Shown here in pieces: positions 1 through 6,956 of a stretch of 9,149 nt of DNA (position 1 is its first letter; each line of letters begins with the position of its first letter). Where the stretch lies: positions 1 to 9,149 of the forward strand of contig JAGWAQ010000090.1 in the NCBI GenBank assembly GCA_021296375.1. The letters run 5' to 3'. Under the pieces are notes generated by a model, which saw nothing but the letters and a program-made list of their open reading frames with translations, was not told the origin of the DNA and made no database searches. The stretch is from Alphaproteobacteria bacterium (lineage in GTDB: Bacteria > Pseudomonadota > Alphaproteobacteria > Puniceispirillales > UBA1172). The translations under genes and the position numbers were made by a program.

Positions 1-64
1 AAAATCTTGGTCAAACCCGCCAATTTCAGTCATATTGGACGCAATAGGTTAAGAGGATGATGAT

Positions 65-862
65 ATGACCGAGCAAATACTCCTGATTGCACTCATTCAG
101 GGCATTACGGAATTCCTCCCCATCTCCTCTTCAGGGCACCTGAACCTTCTGCACAATGCCTCTCGTTACGACGACCCGGGACTGGCCATGGATGTGGCGG
201 TTCACGTCGGCACGGTGATCGCGGTGATCGCCTACAACTGGCGCGACATCAAACGCATGACCTTGAGCGTCTTGACCGGGGGTCGTCATCACCGTGATCA
301 ACTGGGGGTGTCGGTCTCCGCGATTATCGCCACCATCCCCACCGTGGTGATCGGCTACTGGTTGAATGCCCAGGGCCATTTGATCGACCTGTTGCGCAAT
401 GTTGAGGTGATTGCCTGGGCGACGCTGATTTTCGGGATCATCCTCGGGGTGGCGGATCAATCCAGGGGGCATCGGCGGTTTGTCACCGTCAATATCAGCG
501 ACGCGGTGGTGATCGGTTTTGCCCAGGTCCTGGCGTTTAACCCCGGCACCAGCCGTTCCGGCATCACCATGACAGCGGCACGCGCCATCGGACTTAGCCG
601 ACGTGCCGCGGCACGGTTTTCGATGATCCTGTCGATCCCCGTTATTCTCGGCTCAGGGCTTTTGAAAGGGCGTGAGGTGCTGGCCGCGGGCCAGACCGAT
701 GTGCTGGTCCCGATGCTGATCGCCGCCTTTATCGCCATGGTGGTGGCGTTTCTGTCAATCAGCGCCATGATGGCCATCATCCAGCGCATTGGCTTTATGC
801 CGTTTGTGATTTACCGCGTGGTGATCGGGGTCATCCTGCTGGCAAGTGTCTATGCGTTTTAA
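65..862 (+). CDS. uppP: Undecaprenyl-diphosphate phosphatase (UppP/BacA)
   Basis: This integral membrane enzyme dephosphorylates undecaprenyl pyrophosphate to the monophosphate, recycling the lipid carrier for peptidoglycan and other envelope glycans. The 265-aa length is normal for the family. The first signature lies at residues 12-25 (QGITEFLPISSSGHL region): Q12 and E16 form the (E/Q)xxxE motif, and H25 matches the family's essential histidine. The second signature, PGTSRSG, is at residues 160-166 with R164 as the conserved arginine. Hydrophobic segments fill the rest, notably about 79-98, 115-130, 185-200, 213-240 and 245-263. The start is the ATG at 65, preceded by AGAGGA (52-57) at 7-nt spacing. 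The stop lies 12 nt from the stop of the convergent reverse gene. UppP enzymes are commonly linked to bacitracin resistance; I infer only the housekeeping role here. Confidence 0.97.
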   Translation: MTEQILLIALIQGITEFLPISSSGHLNLLHNASRYDDPGLAMDVAVHVGTVIAVIAYNWRDIKRMTLSVLTGGRHHRDQLGVSVSAIIATIPTVVIGYWLNAQGHLIDLLRNVEVIAWATLIFGIILGVADQSRGHRRFVTVNISDAVVIGFAQVLAFNPGTSRSGITMTAARAIGLSRRAAARFSMILSIPVILGSGLLKGREVLAAGQTDVLVPMLIAAFIAMVVAFLSISAMMAIIQRIGFMPFVIYRVVIGVILLASVYAF

Positions 863-874
863 GGATAGCCCTGC

Positions 875-1803
875 TTAAGCGAAGCGGCCGCCGGGCTGAT
901 AGCGTTCAAGATAGCTCGGCACGATCAGGTCAACAGGTGTCGGCGCGATGCCGAGGTCTTCAAGGGTTTTCGCCCCTTTGCCCACGACATTGTCAAATTT
1001 CAACAGCTTGAGCTGGTCACGCGTCACCGGCGGGTTGGGCAGAACCGACAGGGCCGTTGCCGCCAGCGCCATCACCGGATGCGGGATCGGCAGCAGCATC
1101 CGCTTGCGGTTGATGCCTTTCAGGATATAGGCCATGACCTGACGGAAGCTCATCACCTGGGGGCCGCCGAGTTCAAAAATCTGGCCTTTCGCCGAAGGCA
1201 TGGTCAGGGGGGCGATCACCGCCGCCGCGCCATCACCGACATAGACCGCCTGGACAAGATTGCCCCCGCCACCGACCAACGGCAGGCCCGGCGCCAGCAC
1301 CGCCATCGACGCAAAACGGTTAAAAAACCCGTCGCCAGCCCCAAACACCAGCGAGGGCCGCAGGATGACCGCGTCAGGACAGGTTTTGAGCAAGGCTTTC
1401 TCCCCCATCACTTTACTGCGGGCATAAACACTGGGGCGCCAATGGCGGAGATCTGGACAACAGAAGAGATGCCCCTGGCCTTGGCGATGCGGCCGATGCG
1501 GGCCGGCAGTTCCGCTTGCAGGGACGCGAATTTCTGCGCCCCGCTTTCCGCCAGAATCCCGATGGTATTGATGACCGCGTCGCAACCGTCGATCACCGTC
1601 TTGAGCGCGTCGTCGTTCAGCGCATCACCGCCAACAACAGAGATTTGCCCGACATCACCCATCGGCTTCAAGAACTTCGCGCGGTCCGCGTTGCGTGCCA
1701 GCACCTTGATGCGGGCGCCATGGCGTGCCAATTGCTCCACAATGTTCCGACCGATAAAACCGGTGCCGCCAATAACGGCAATAGTAGCGTGTGAAAGATT
1801 CAT
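875..1803 (-). pseudogene. NDUFA9-like NAD(P)-binding oxidoreductase, frameshifted
   Basis: This is an atypical short-chain dehydrogenase of the complex I NDUFA9-subunit-like family. The N-terminal part (1803 down to about 1440) opens with a Rossmann nucleotide-binding motif, VIGGTGFIGRN, and runs to QISAIGA. The frame then meets a TGA at 1408-1410. The rest of the protein continues in the -1 frame from about 1436 as PSVYARSK (the YxxxK motif), ILRPSLVFGAGD, and the family-like C-terminus SYLERYQPGGRFA. One extra base in the C run (GGGG at 1433-1436 on the plus strand) would join both halves into about 309 aa. Relatives usually carry a few more residues between SAIGA and PS, so a 13-base deletion is an alternative. 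I chose the start at 1803 because GGGGGTC lies just upstream; the ATG at 1827 has no ribosome site. It is either a true pseudogene or a base-call error. A role in complex I assembly or quinone-linked redox is family-level inference. Confidence 0.85.
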
Positions 1804-1934
1804 AAAGACCCCCGAACGGCGCGACATCTGAATTTGATGGACATCTTATAAGCCAAGGGGCGGCGGTTTCCTAGGCTTGAGTGAAGGCCAGGGCCAGAAA
1901 TTTTGGTTTTTTGCGCGTCTTCACCAAAAAGCAA

Positions 1935-1962
1935 TTGACAGACCGGGCGGTATCGCTACATT
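1935..1962 (+). promoter_or_regulatory. Probable sigma70-type promoter of tRNA-Leu
   Basis: A perfect TTGACA (-35) at 1935-1940 is followed after 16 nt by TACATT (1957-1962), which matches TATAAT at four positions. The implied start near 1969 would give a short leader before the tRNA at 1985. Position and -35 quality support the call; the -10 is only fair. Confidence 0.45.
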
Positions 1963-1984
1963 GCGGGGTGTTTACAGCACCTGT

Positions 1985-2071
<87 letters not shown>

Positions 2072-2447
2072 ATTTTTCTTTTATGATTTGTTGATGCAAT
2101 TTTGCGTGTTCCGGGGCGATGCGGTAATTCCGGCTGACATTCTCCTTCAACAGCGATGAAATCAAGCTACCCCGGGTTACAACATTGTGATTGGTAAATC
2201 ACATAAAATCAGATAAATTTAACTCGCAAGATAACATATAGATTTCGTTCCTCTAAGGCTTGCATTTTCCAACGGTCAAGCTTTGACAGATAATCGCTTC
2301 TGGCTTCGGCTGGGGGCGGTTTTCTTTTGTGTATTCTGCCATTAATCGTTACGCCAACTATCTGAAGCCGCTGTTACCTAAAAAAATGCTAATTATCCAA
2401 AAGGGCTAACTAAACAACTGAAAATAATAAAAATTTCATCTTTGGCA

Positions 2448-2476
2448 TTGACTCACTTTCTGCGAAGATTTATCGT
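2448..2476 (+). promoter_or_regulatory. Possible sigma70-type promoter
   Basis: TTGACT (2448-2453) and TATCGT (2471-2476) are separated by 17 nt, inside AT-rich DNA. A transcript starting near 2483 would carry the inverted repeat at 2627-2652 and then the small ORF and matB. The -10 match is weak, and AT-rich DNA throws up such matches by chance. Confidence 0.3.
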
Positions 2477-2626
2477 AACAACAACTGCTGACTTCTTTCA
2501 TTTTTTAGTCTTGTTCTGTAGTGACCCAGAACCACCAGAAGAACAGACAAGTGAAAGTCTGCTATTACTTATCCAGAAAAATTCCTGACGGAACTTCATC
2601 TTTTTTTCCGCCTCAACTTCCCCGAT

Positions 2627-2652
2627 TTCCTTGTGGCCAACGTCACAAGGAA
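2627..2652. promoter_or_regulatory. Perfect 9-bp inverted repeat, CRP-type operator candidate
   Basis: TTCCTTGTG (2627-2635) and CACAAGGAA (2644-2652) are exact inverse complements separated by 8 nt. The core reads TGTGG-N6-TCACA (2632-2647), one base away from the CRP consensus TGTGA-N6-TCACA. The arms also contain CTTGT/ACAAG, which recalls operators of GntR-type malonate regulators such as MatR. No T run follows, so it is not a terminator. It lies about 20 nt before the small ORF start and about 290 nt before matB. It may be a protein-binding site or an mRNA hairpin; the regulator is not in the window. Confidence 0.45.
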
Positions 2653-2673
2653 CACGCTACACCGGAGAGTGCT

Positions 2674-2877
2674 ATGATTAAAATTTGTGTCCCAAAACTA
2701 AATTATGAAATTTTAGGAAAAAACAGCCTGATAATCATACCTGTTCTTATCATGCTGACCATAGGTTTTGCGTTTTCTTTTAGTGATATGCGTCTAAAAA
2801 TGAATCTTGAGGTTACAGTGGAAGCATCATCGTTTCCCAGTAAGATTAACCTCTCCCCTGTTGACGCCCCCCGTTGA
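2674..2877 (+). CDS. Putative small single-span membrane protein, unknown
   Basis: I do not recognise this 67-aa protein. It begins at an ATG preceded by GGAGAG (2664-2669), a good ribosome site at 4-nt spacing. The N-terminus is polar and basic (K3, K8, K16). Residues about 18-36 form one strongly hydrophobic helix rich in I, L and F, and a polar 30-residue tail follows. Codons are AT-rich (AAA, ATT, TTA), unlike matB downstream and the genes to the left, so it may be acquired DNA or a spurious frame. The same frame is open from a GTG at 2521, but that start lacks a ribosome site and would run through the inverted repeat. It ends 62 nt before matB on the same strand, so co-transcription is possible. 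The good ribosome site is the main support. Confidence 0.4.
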   Translation: MIKICVPKLNYEILGKNSLIIIPVLIMLTIGFAFSFSDMRLKMNLEVTVEASSFPSKINLSPVDAPR

Positions 2878-2939
2878 CCCATTGCTCAATCGCCGTACAA
2901 TCATCGCCTGAGGCAAACGCGGGCAGAGAGAGGTTGGGC

Positions 2940-4556
2940 ATGGCGAATGAATTGTTTGACGGGCTGTTGGGGGCATCCCCGGATTCCGCCCCGGATATTA
3001 CCCCGGATACCGCCCCGGATATAGCCGCTCCTGACGCCGCCCGTAATGAAGCCGCGCCGTTTGCGCGATGCCCTGATGGCCGCGTCTTCAGCTACGCGGA
3101 TACCCGCGCCGCCTCGGCGCAATTCGCCCATGTCCTCACCGCATATGGCGTCAGGAAAGGCGATCGCGTCGCCGTCCAGGTTTCAAAATCAATCGAGGCG
3201 GTGTTTCTCTATCTGGGCTGTATTCGCATCGGGGCGGTGTTCCTGCCGCTCAACACCGCCTATACCCCGGCGGAAGTCAGCTATTTCCTCAATGACGCGC
3301 GTCCCGCCGTCTTTATCTGTGATCCTGGCCATGCCGCGACCCTGCGTGAGGTCGCTGAAACCGCTGGCGCAAGGCTGGAAACCATGGGCGGCGCCGGTTC
3401 GCCAAACGCCGGTTCGCCAAACGCCGGTTCGTCAAACAAGGGCAGTGTGATGGCGGCGGCGCATGCGGCCCCGACACGGATCAACACCACCCCCTGCGCG
3501 GCGGATGATCTTGCCGCCATTCTTTACACTTCCGGCACCACAGGGCGGTCAAAAGGCGCGATGCTGAGCCATGGCAATCTTCTGTCCAATGCCCTGACCT
3601 TGCGCGAGCTGTGGCGGTTCACGGCGGATGATGTGCTGCTCCATGCCCTGCCGATCTTCCACACCCACGGGCTGTTCGTGGCGATCAACACCTGCCTTGT
3701 GGCGAGGGCGTCGATGGTGGTGTTGCCGGCTTTTGATCTTGATGACGTGCTCCGCCACCTGCCCACCACCACCGCCATGATGGGGGTCCCGACCTTTTAC
3801 ACCCGCCTGCTGGGGGATGATCGCTTCAGCCGAGATGCCGCCGCCCATATGCGGCTGTTTATTTCCGGCAGTGCGCCCTTGCTGGCGGAAACCCATATCC
3901 AGTTCGAAGAGCGCACGGGGCAGAAGATTCTGGAGCGCTACGGCATGACGGAAACCAACATGAACACCTCAAACCCCTATGATGGCGAACGCCGCGCCGG
4001 CACGGTGGGCTTTCCCCTGCCCGGGGTAGAGGTCAGGATCTGCGATGCCGGGACCGGCGCCACCCTGCGCGATGGCGAGATTGGCGTTTTGGAAGTGCGG
4101 GGGCCAAACGTCTTTTCCGGCTATTGGCAGATGCCGGAGAAAACCGCCGAGGAATTCCGCCCCGACGGGTTTTTCATCACCGGCGATATGGCAAGGCAAG
4201 ATGCCGACGGGTATATCCACATCGTGGGGCGGTCCAAAGACCTGATCATTTCTGGCGGCTACAACATCTACCCCAAGGAAATCGAGCTGGTGCTGGATGA
4301 CGAGGACGGGGTGCTGGAATCCGCTGACATCGGCACCCCCCATCCGGACTTTGGTGAAGCCGTGGTGGCGGTGCTGGTGGCCGAAAAAAACGGGCTGGAC
4401 CTTGACGCCCTGACCGCCAGCATCAACGCCAAACTGGCGCGGTTCAAGCAACCGAAACGGATTGAGCTGGTGGATGAACTGCCGCGCAACACCATGGGCA
4501 AAGTGCAGAAAAACATCCTGCGGGATCGCTACGCCGACAGTTTTACCAACGGTTAA
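2940..4556 (+). CDS. matB: Malonyl-CoA synthetase (MatB)
   Basis: This cytoplasmic ANL-family adenylate-forming enzyme activates malonate with ATP and CoA to malonyl-CoA, via malonyl-AMP. It has 538 residues, longer than the roughly 500 usual for MatB. The excess lies in a PDxx repeat (residues 14-29) and an AGSPN repeat (152-166). The ATP loop YTSGTTGRSKG is at 196-206. HALPIFHTHGLF (235-246) and RYGMTET (333-339) followed by NMNTSNPYDGERRAGTVGFP are typical of MatB and set it apart from fatty-acyl-CoA ligases. TGD is at 414-416, the hinge GRSKDLI at about 430, and the catalytic lysine of NTMGKVQK is K521. The start is the ATG at 2940 behind GAGAGAGG (2926-2933); the frame is open from a TTG at 2874, but that start is less likely. 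It heads the group matB, ATP-grasp gene, dctPQM, which suggests it acts on the transported acid. Confidence 0.93.
   Translation: MANELFDGLLGASPDSAPDITPDTAPDIAAPDAARNEAAPFARCPDGRVFSYADTRAASAQFAHVLTAYGVRKGDRVAVQVSKSIEAVFLYLGCIRIGAVFLPLNTAYTPAEVSYFLNDARPAVFICDPGHAATLREVAETAGARLETMGGAGSPNAGSPNAGSSNKGSVMAAAHAAPTRINTTPCAADDLAAILYTSGTTGRSKGAMLSHGNLLSNALTLRELWRFTADDVLLHALPIFHTHGLFVAINTCLVARASMVVLPAFDLDDVLRHLPTTTAMMGVPTFYTRLLGDDRFSRDAAAHMRLFISGSAPLLAETHIQFEERTGQKILERYGMTETNMNTSNPYDGERRAGTVGFPLPGVEVRICDAGTGATLRDGEIGVLEVRGPNVFSGYWQMPEKTAEEFRPDGFFITGDMARQDADGYIHIVGRSKDLIISGGYNIYPKEIELVLDDEDGVLESADIGTPHPDFGEAVVAVLVAEKNGLDLDALTASINAKLARFKQPKRIELVDELPRNTMGKVQKNILRDRYADSFTNG
2977..3024 (+). repeat. Four 12-bp tandem units inside matB
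   Basis: There are four adjacent units with consensus CCCCGGATAYYR: CCCCGGATTCCG, CCCCGGATATTA, CCCCGGATACCG and CCCCGGATATAG. Each adds four residues (PDSA, PDIT, PDTA, PDIA) at matB residues 14-29. Because units are multiples of three, changes in copy number would keep the frame. Confidence 0.9.
3393..3437 (+). repeat. Three 15-bp tandem units inside matB
   Basis: Units one and two are identical (GCCGGTTCGCCAAAC, 3393-3407 and 3408-3422). The third (3423-3437) differs by one base. They encode AGSPN, AGSPN and AGSSN at matB residues 152-166, in a Gly/Ser/Asn-rich loop before the ATP-binding motif. The near-identity suggests recent slippage. Confidence 0.92.
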
Positions 4557-4612
4557 CCGCACCCCCCGCGGCATGACCCTGTAGGAATGGCATTGCGGGA
4601 AACCCCAATCGT

Positions 4613-4641
4613 TTGGTAAATTATTCTCATATACTTACCAA
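4613..4641. promoter_or_regulatory. Inverted repeat around a TATACT box
   Basis: TTGGTAA (4613-4619) and TTACCAA (4635-4641) are exact inverse complements separated by 15 AT-rich bases. TATACT (4630-4635), a five-of-six match to a -10 box, lies between and touches the right arm. No convincing -35 was found. The layout would suit an operator covering a promoter for the ATP-grasp/dctP genes, 98 nt before the ATG at 4739. The evidence is position and symmetry only. Confidence 0.3.
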
Positions 4642-4738
4642 CAGTAGAATATCGTTCCTTTTTTCCTGTCTTTCTTTCGCCATTTCGCAAAAATATCTTA
4701 AAAAACATGCTTCACCCCTTCTGTTGGAGCCATGCGAA

Positions 4739-4828
4739 ATGTTCAGCCAGACCCTTTCCCCGCAACCGAAAGTCCATGTCATTCATGAAAACGGCGAATG
4801 GACCGCGCCGCTGTTTTCTGCGCTGTAA
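4739..4828 (+). pseudogene. Severed N-terminus of the ATP-grasp ligase gene
   Basis: This 29-codon frame begins at the ATG at 4739, 9 nt after GGAG (4726-4729), and ends at TAA 4826-4828. The text reads KVHVIHENGEW followed by APLFSAL, then the stop. The same frame continues directly as ARGIAYADWD and the ligase body. The segment looks like the first strand and helix of a pre-ATP-grasp domain, with one sense codon (for example GAA, CAA or AAA) changed to TAA. The good ribosome site here and its absence at 4859 indicate that this was the original start. Confidence 0.7.
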
Positions 4829-4858
4829 GCGCGCGGTATTGCTTATGCCGACTGGGAT

Positions 4859-5734
4859 ATGTCGACGGCAACGATCGACATGGCCACCCCGGCCCCTGAG
4901 GGTGTTTTTTACAATCGCATGAGCGCGTCTTCCCACACCCGCGGCAATCGCTTTGCGCCGGAGACCACCGCCGGGGTGCTGGCCTGGCTTGAAGCGCAGG
5001 GCCGCCGCACCTTGAATGGCCGCAGCGCGCTCAATCTTGAAATCTCGAAACTGGTCCAATACGCCGCGCTCGCCAAGGTTGGCCTTCCGGTTCCGCACAC
5101 CATTGCTGTATCGGCGGCTGAAGATATCCCCGCCGCTTATCAACGCCTGCCTTTTGACGACGTCATCACCAAGCACAATCGCGCCGGTAAAGGGCTCGGG
5201 GTGCAATTGCTGAAATCCGAAGAGGCGGTGCGTGACTATATTTCAGGTGACCTGTATTCAGATTCCGTCGATGGGCTGACCCTTGTTCAGCAGTATATCC
5301 AGCCCCATGACCAGACCATCACAAGGGTTGAATTCATTGGTGGCGATTGCATTTATGCCGTCAAGGTCGACACCTCAAACGGGTTTGAGCTTTGCCCTGC
5401 TGATGTTTGCTCGCTTGAGGGCGGTATTTGCGCAACCGAAAGCAGCCCCCGTTACAGCTTTGACATTATCGCTGATTTTGCCGCCAGCCCCCTGGGCCAG
5501 CAACTGGTGCCGAAAATGCAGATGCTGATGGCCAATGAAGGGCTGGATGTGGCGGCGTTTGAATTCGTCACCGGCGGTGATGGCGTCAGCTATTTTTACG
5601 ACATCAACACCAACACCAATTACAATTCAGAAGCGGAAGACCGCGCCTCCATTTTTGCCATGGAAGCCCTCGCCGATTACCTTGGGGCGGAACTCTCGGA
5701 GCGCTATAGCCTGGGGTTCCAGCAAGCGGGGTAA
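4859..5734 (+). CDS. ATP-grasp (RimK/glutathione-synthetase-like) ligase body
   Basis: ATP-grasp enzymes join a carboxylate, activated as acyl phosphate, to an amine or similar nucleophile; the substrate here is unknown. The stretch from the first ATG after the internal stop encodes 291 aa; with the severed start the original would be about 331. Residues 15-30 (GVFYNRMSASSHTRGN) form a conserved-looking block. The nucleotide-binding region VITKHNRAGKGLGVQLL is at 103-118 with K105. Acidic and Asn metal ligands appear as AFEF (E235) and YDINTNTNYN (D249, N251, N253). The ATG at 4859 lacks a usable ribosome site, so the product depends on reinitiation 30 nt after the TAA, on readthrough, or on the TAA being an error. 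The frame is otherwise intact and it lies between matB and dctP, so it may share the cluster's role. Confidence 0.75.
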   Translation: MSTATIDMATPAPEGVFYNRMSASSHTRGNRFAPETTAGVLAWLEAQGRRTLNGRSALNLEISKLVQYAALAKVGLPVPHTIAVSAAEDIPAAYQRLPFDDVITKHNRAGKGLGVQLLKSEEAVRDYISGDLYSDSVDGLTLVQQYIQPHDQTITRVEFIGGDCIYAVKVDTSNGFELCPADVCSLEGGICATESSPRYSFDIIADFAASPLGQQLVPKMQMLMANEGLDVAAFEFVTGGDGVSYFYDINTNTNYNSEAEDRASIFAMEALADYLGAELSERYSLGFQQAG

Positions 5735-5864
5735 AGGACGGCGGGCAACAGCACCAGAAAAAGACGGAAAAACGGCGTTTTGCCGTGGATTTCTGCATAA
5801 ATTCGTTTGGAAAACCTGCAGGGTTGCAGTAACGTCCATGTTTCTTCTGATACTGGAGACAAAG

Positions 5865-6890
5865 ATGAAAAAAATCGCAACCCTGATTTCAGCCGCCTTG
5901 ACCGCCAGCGTTCTGGCCGTCAGCGCGCAAGCCGCTGAAGTCACCCTTCGGTTCCACCAGTTTTTGCCGCTTCATTCGGCCATCCCTGGTAAAGGCATTG
6001 AGCCCTGGATCAAAAAAATTGAAGCTGAGTCCGGCGGCCGGATTGAAATCCAGCACTACCCTTCCATGCAATTGGGGGGATCACCGCCATCCTTGTATGG
6101 TCAGGCGCGTGACGGGGTTGTTGATATCATCTGGACGGTGCTGGGCTATTCCCCCGGCCTGTTCCCAACCGCCGAAGCCTTTGAATTGCCGTTCATGACA
6201 GGCAATGCCGAACAAGGCTCCGTCGCCTTCCAGAAATACATGGAGGCCAATGGCATGGGCGACTTCAAGGAAGTTCATCCGCTGGGGTTCCATGTTCATG
6301 GCCCGGGCATCATCCACACCAAAGGCGGGGCGGTGAAATCGCTGGCTGACATGCAGGGCAAAAAGCTCCGTGGCCCGACGCGCGTCATTACAGGCATGCT
6401 GAAGGAACTGGGGGCGACCCCTGTTGGCATGCCGGTTCCTGCTGTGCCGGAATCCCTCTCGAAAGGCGTGATTGACGGCGCCGTTATTCCTTACGAGGTT
6501 TCCGTTCCCCTGAAGGTCGCTCAGCTGACCGATGGCCATATGGGTTTTGAAGGCGACACCGGCCTTTATACCGCGACGTTTGGCGTCATCATGAACAAGG
6601 CGAAATACGACAGCATGCCGGCTGATCTGCGCGCCATCCTTGACGCCCATTCCGGCGTTGAAATGGCACGGGCTTTCGGCAAGGTGATGGACGATGCCGA
6701 TAAGGTGGGGTTGAAAATCGCCCGCGACGCCGGCAATGAAGTCGTCTTCCTGAACGCCGAGGCGAAAGCCACTTGGCAAGCCGCCGCCCAGCCCGTGATC
6801 GACGGCTGGATTGCGGAAATGAACGGCAAGGGCCTTGATGGCGCCGGGCTGGTGGCCGCCGCGCGTGCCGCGATCGCCGCTGAAAAATAA
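5865..6890 (+). CDS. dctP: TRAP transporter periplasmic receptor (DctP family)
   Basis: This is the extracytoplasmic solute receptor of a tripartite ATP-independent periplasmic transporter, likely for malonate or a similar dicarboxylate given matB nearby. It has 341 residues, normal for DctP. A signal peptide covers residues 1-23: MKK, a hydrophobic core, and cleavage at AQA before AEVTLRF. Family landmarks include LGGSPPSLYGQARDGVVDI (70-88), GKKLRGPTR (165-173) with R169 as the probable carboxylate-binding arginine, and PAVPESLSKGVIDGAV (192-207). The start at 5865 follows GGAG (5855-5858) at 6-nt spacing; the frame is open further upstream but without a better start. It sits 130 nt after the ATP-grasp gene, and a strong terminator follows it. 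Ligand assignment is inference from the neighbours. Confidence 0.93.
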   Translation: MKKIATLISAALTASVLAVSAQAAEVTLRFHQFLPLHSAIPGKGIEPWIKKIEAESGGRIEIQHYPSMQLGGSPPSLYGQARDGVVDIIWTVLGYSPGLFPTAEAFELPFMTGNAEQGSVAFQKYMEANGMGDFKEVHPLGFHVHGPGIIHTKGGAVKSLADMQGKKLRGPTRVITGMLKELGATPVGMPVPAVPESLSKGVIDGAVIPYEVSVPLKVAQLTDGHMGFEGDTGLYTATFGVIMNKAKYDSMPADLRAILDAHSGVEMARAFGKVMDDADKVGLKIARDAGNEVVFLNAEAKATWQAAAQPVIDGWIAEMNGKGLDGAGLVAAARAAIAAEK

Positions 6891-6956
6891 ACCCCGGCGT
6901 CATGCCCCGTTTTCACGCCCCGTGGTCACATCGGGTGTTTACGTCTTTTCATTTTG

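Larger units (their letters stand above)
2072..2673. other. AT-rich stretch without a recognisable conserved gene
   Basis: These 602 bases are much richer in A and T than the flanking genes, with many stops in most frames. One open frame starting with GTG at 2521 runs into the small membrane ORF at 2674, but its upstream 51 codons (to 2673) resemble no protein I know and have no ribosome site. The stretch holds a possible promoter (2448-2476) and a strong inverted repeat (2627-2652), both annotated separately. No tRNA, riboswitch or transposon ends were recognised. It may be an untranslated or regulatory region for the downstream genes, or a remnant of DNA inserted beside the tRNA. Confidence 0.6.

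Noticed and set aside
1079..1831. A 250-aa open frame on the plus strand opposite the NDUFA9-like gene
   Set aside because: It is antisense to a recognisable protein, has no family-like motifs, and is explained by GC-rich codon bias of the true strand.
2521..2673. N-terminal extension of the small membrane ORF from a GTG at 2521
   Set aside because: It has no ribosome site, an unconvincing translation, and it would run through the inverted repeat; the ATG at 2674 has GGAGAG at the right distance.
3969..4574. A 201-aa reverse frame across the end of matB
   Set aside because: It is an antisense shadow of the MatB C-terminal domain with no recognisable domain.
4592..4609. Terminator after matB (ATTG-c-GGG-aaa-CCCCAAT hairpin)
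   Set aside because: The 7-bp stem is bulged, the loop is only three bases, and no T run follows.
5772..5786. Hairpin ACGGC-GTTTT-GCCGT between the ATP-grasp gene and dctP
   Set aside because: The stem is five bp and no T run follows, so it is expected by chance and not a terminator.
6081..6779. A 232-aa reverse frame opposite dctP
   Set aside because: It is an antisense shadow of an unambiguous TRAP receptor gene.
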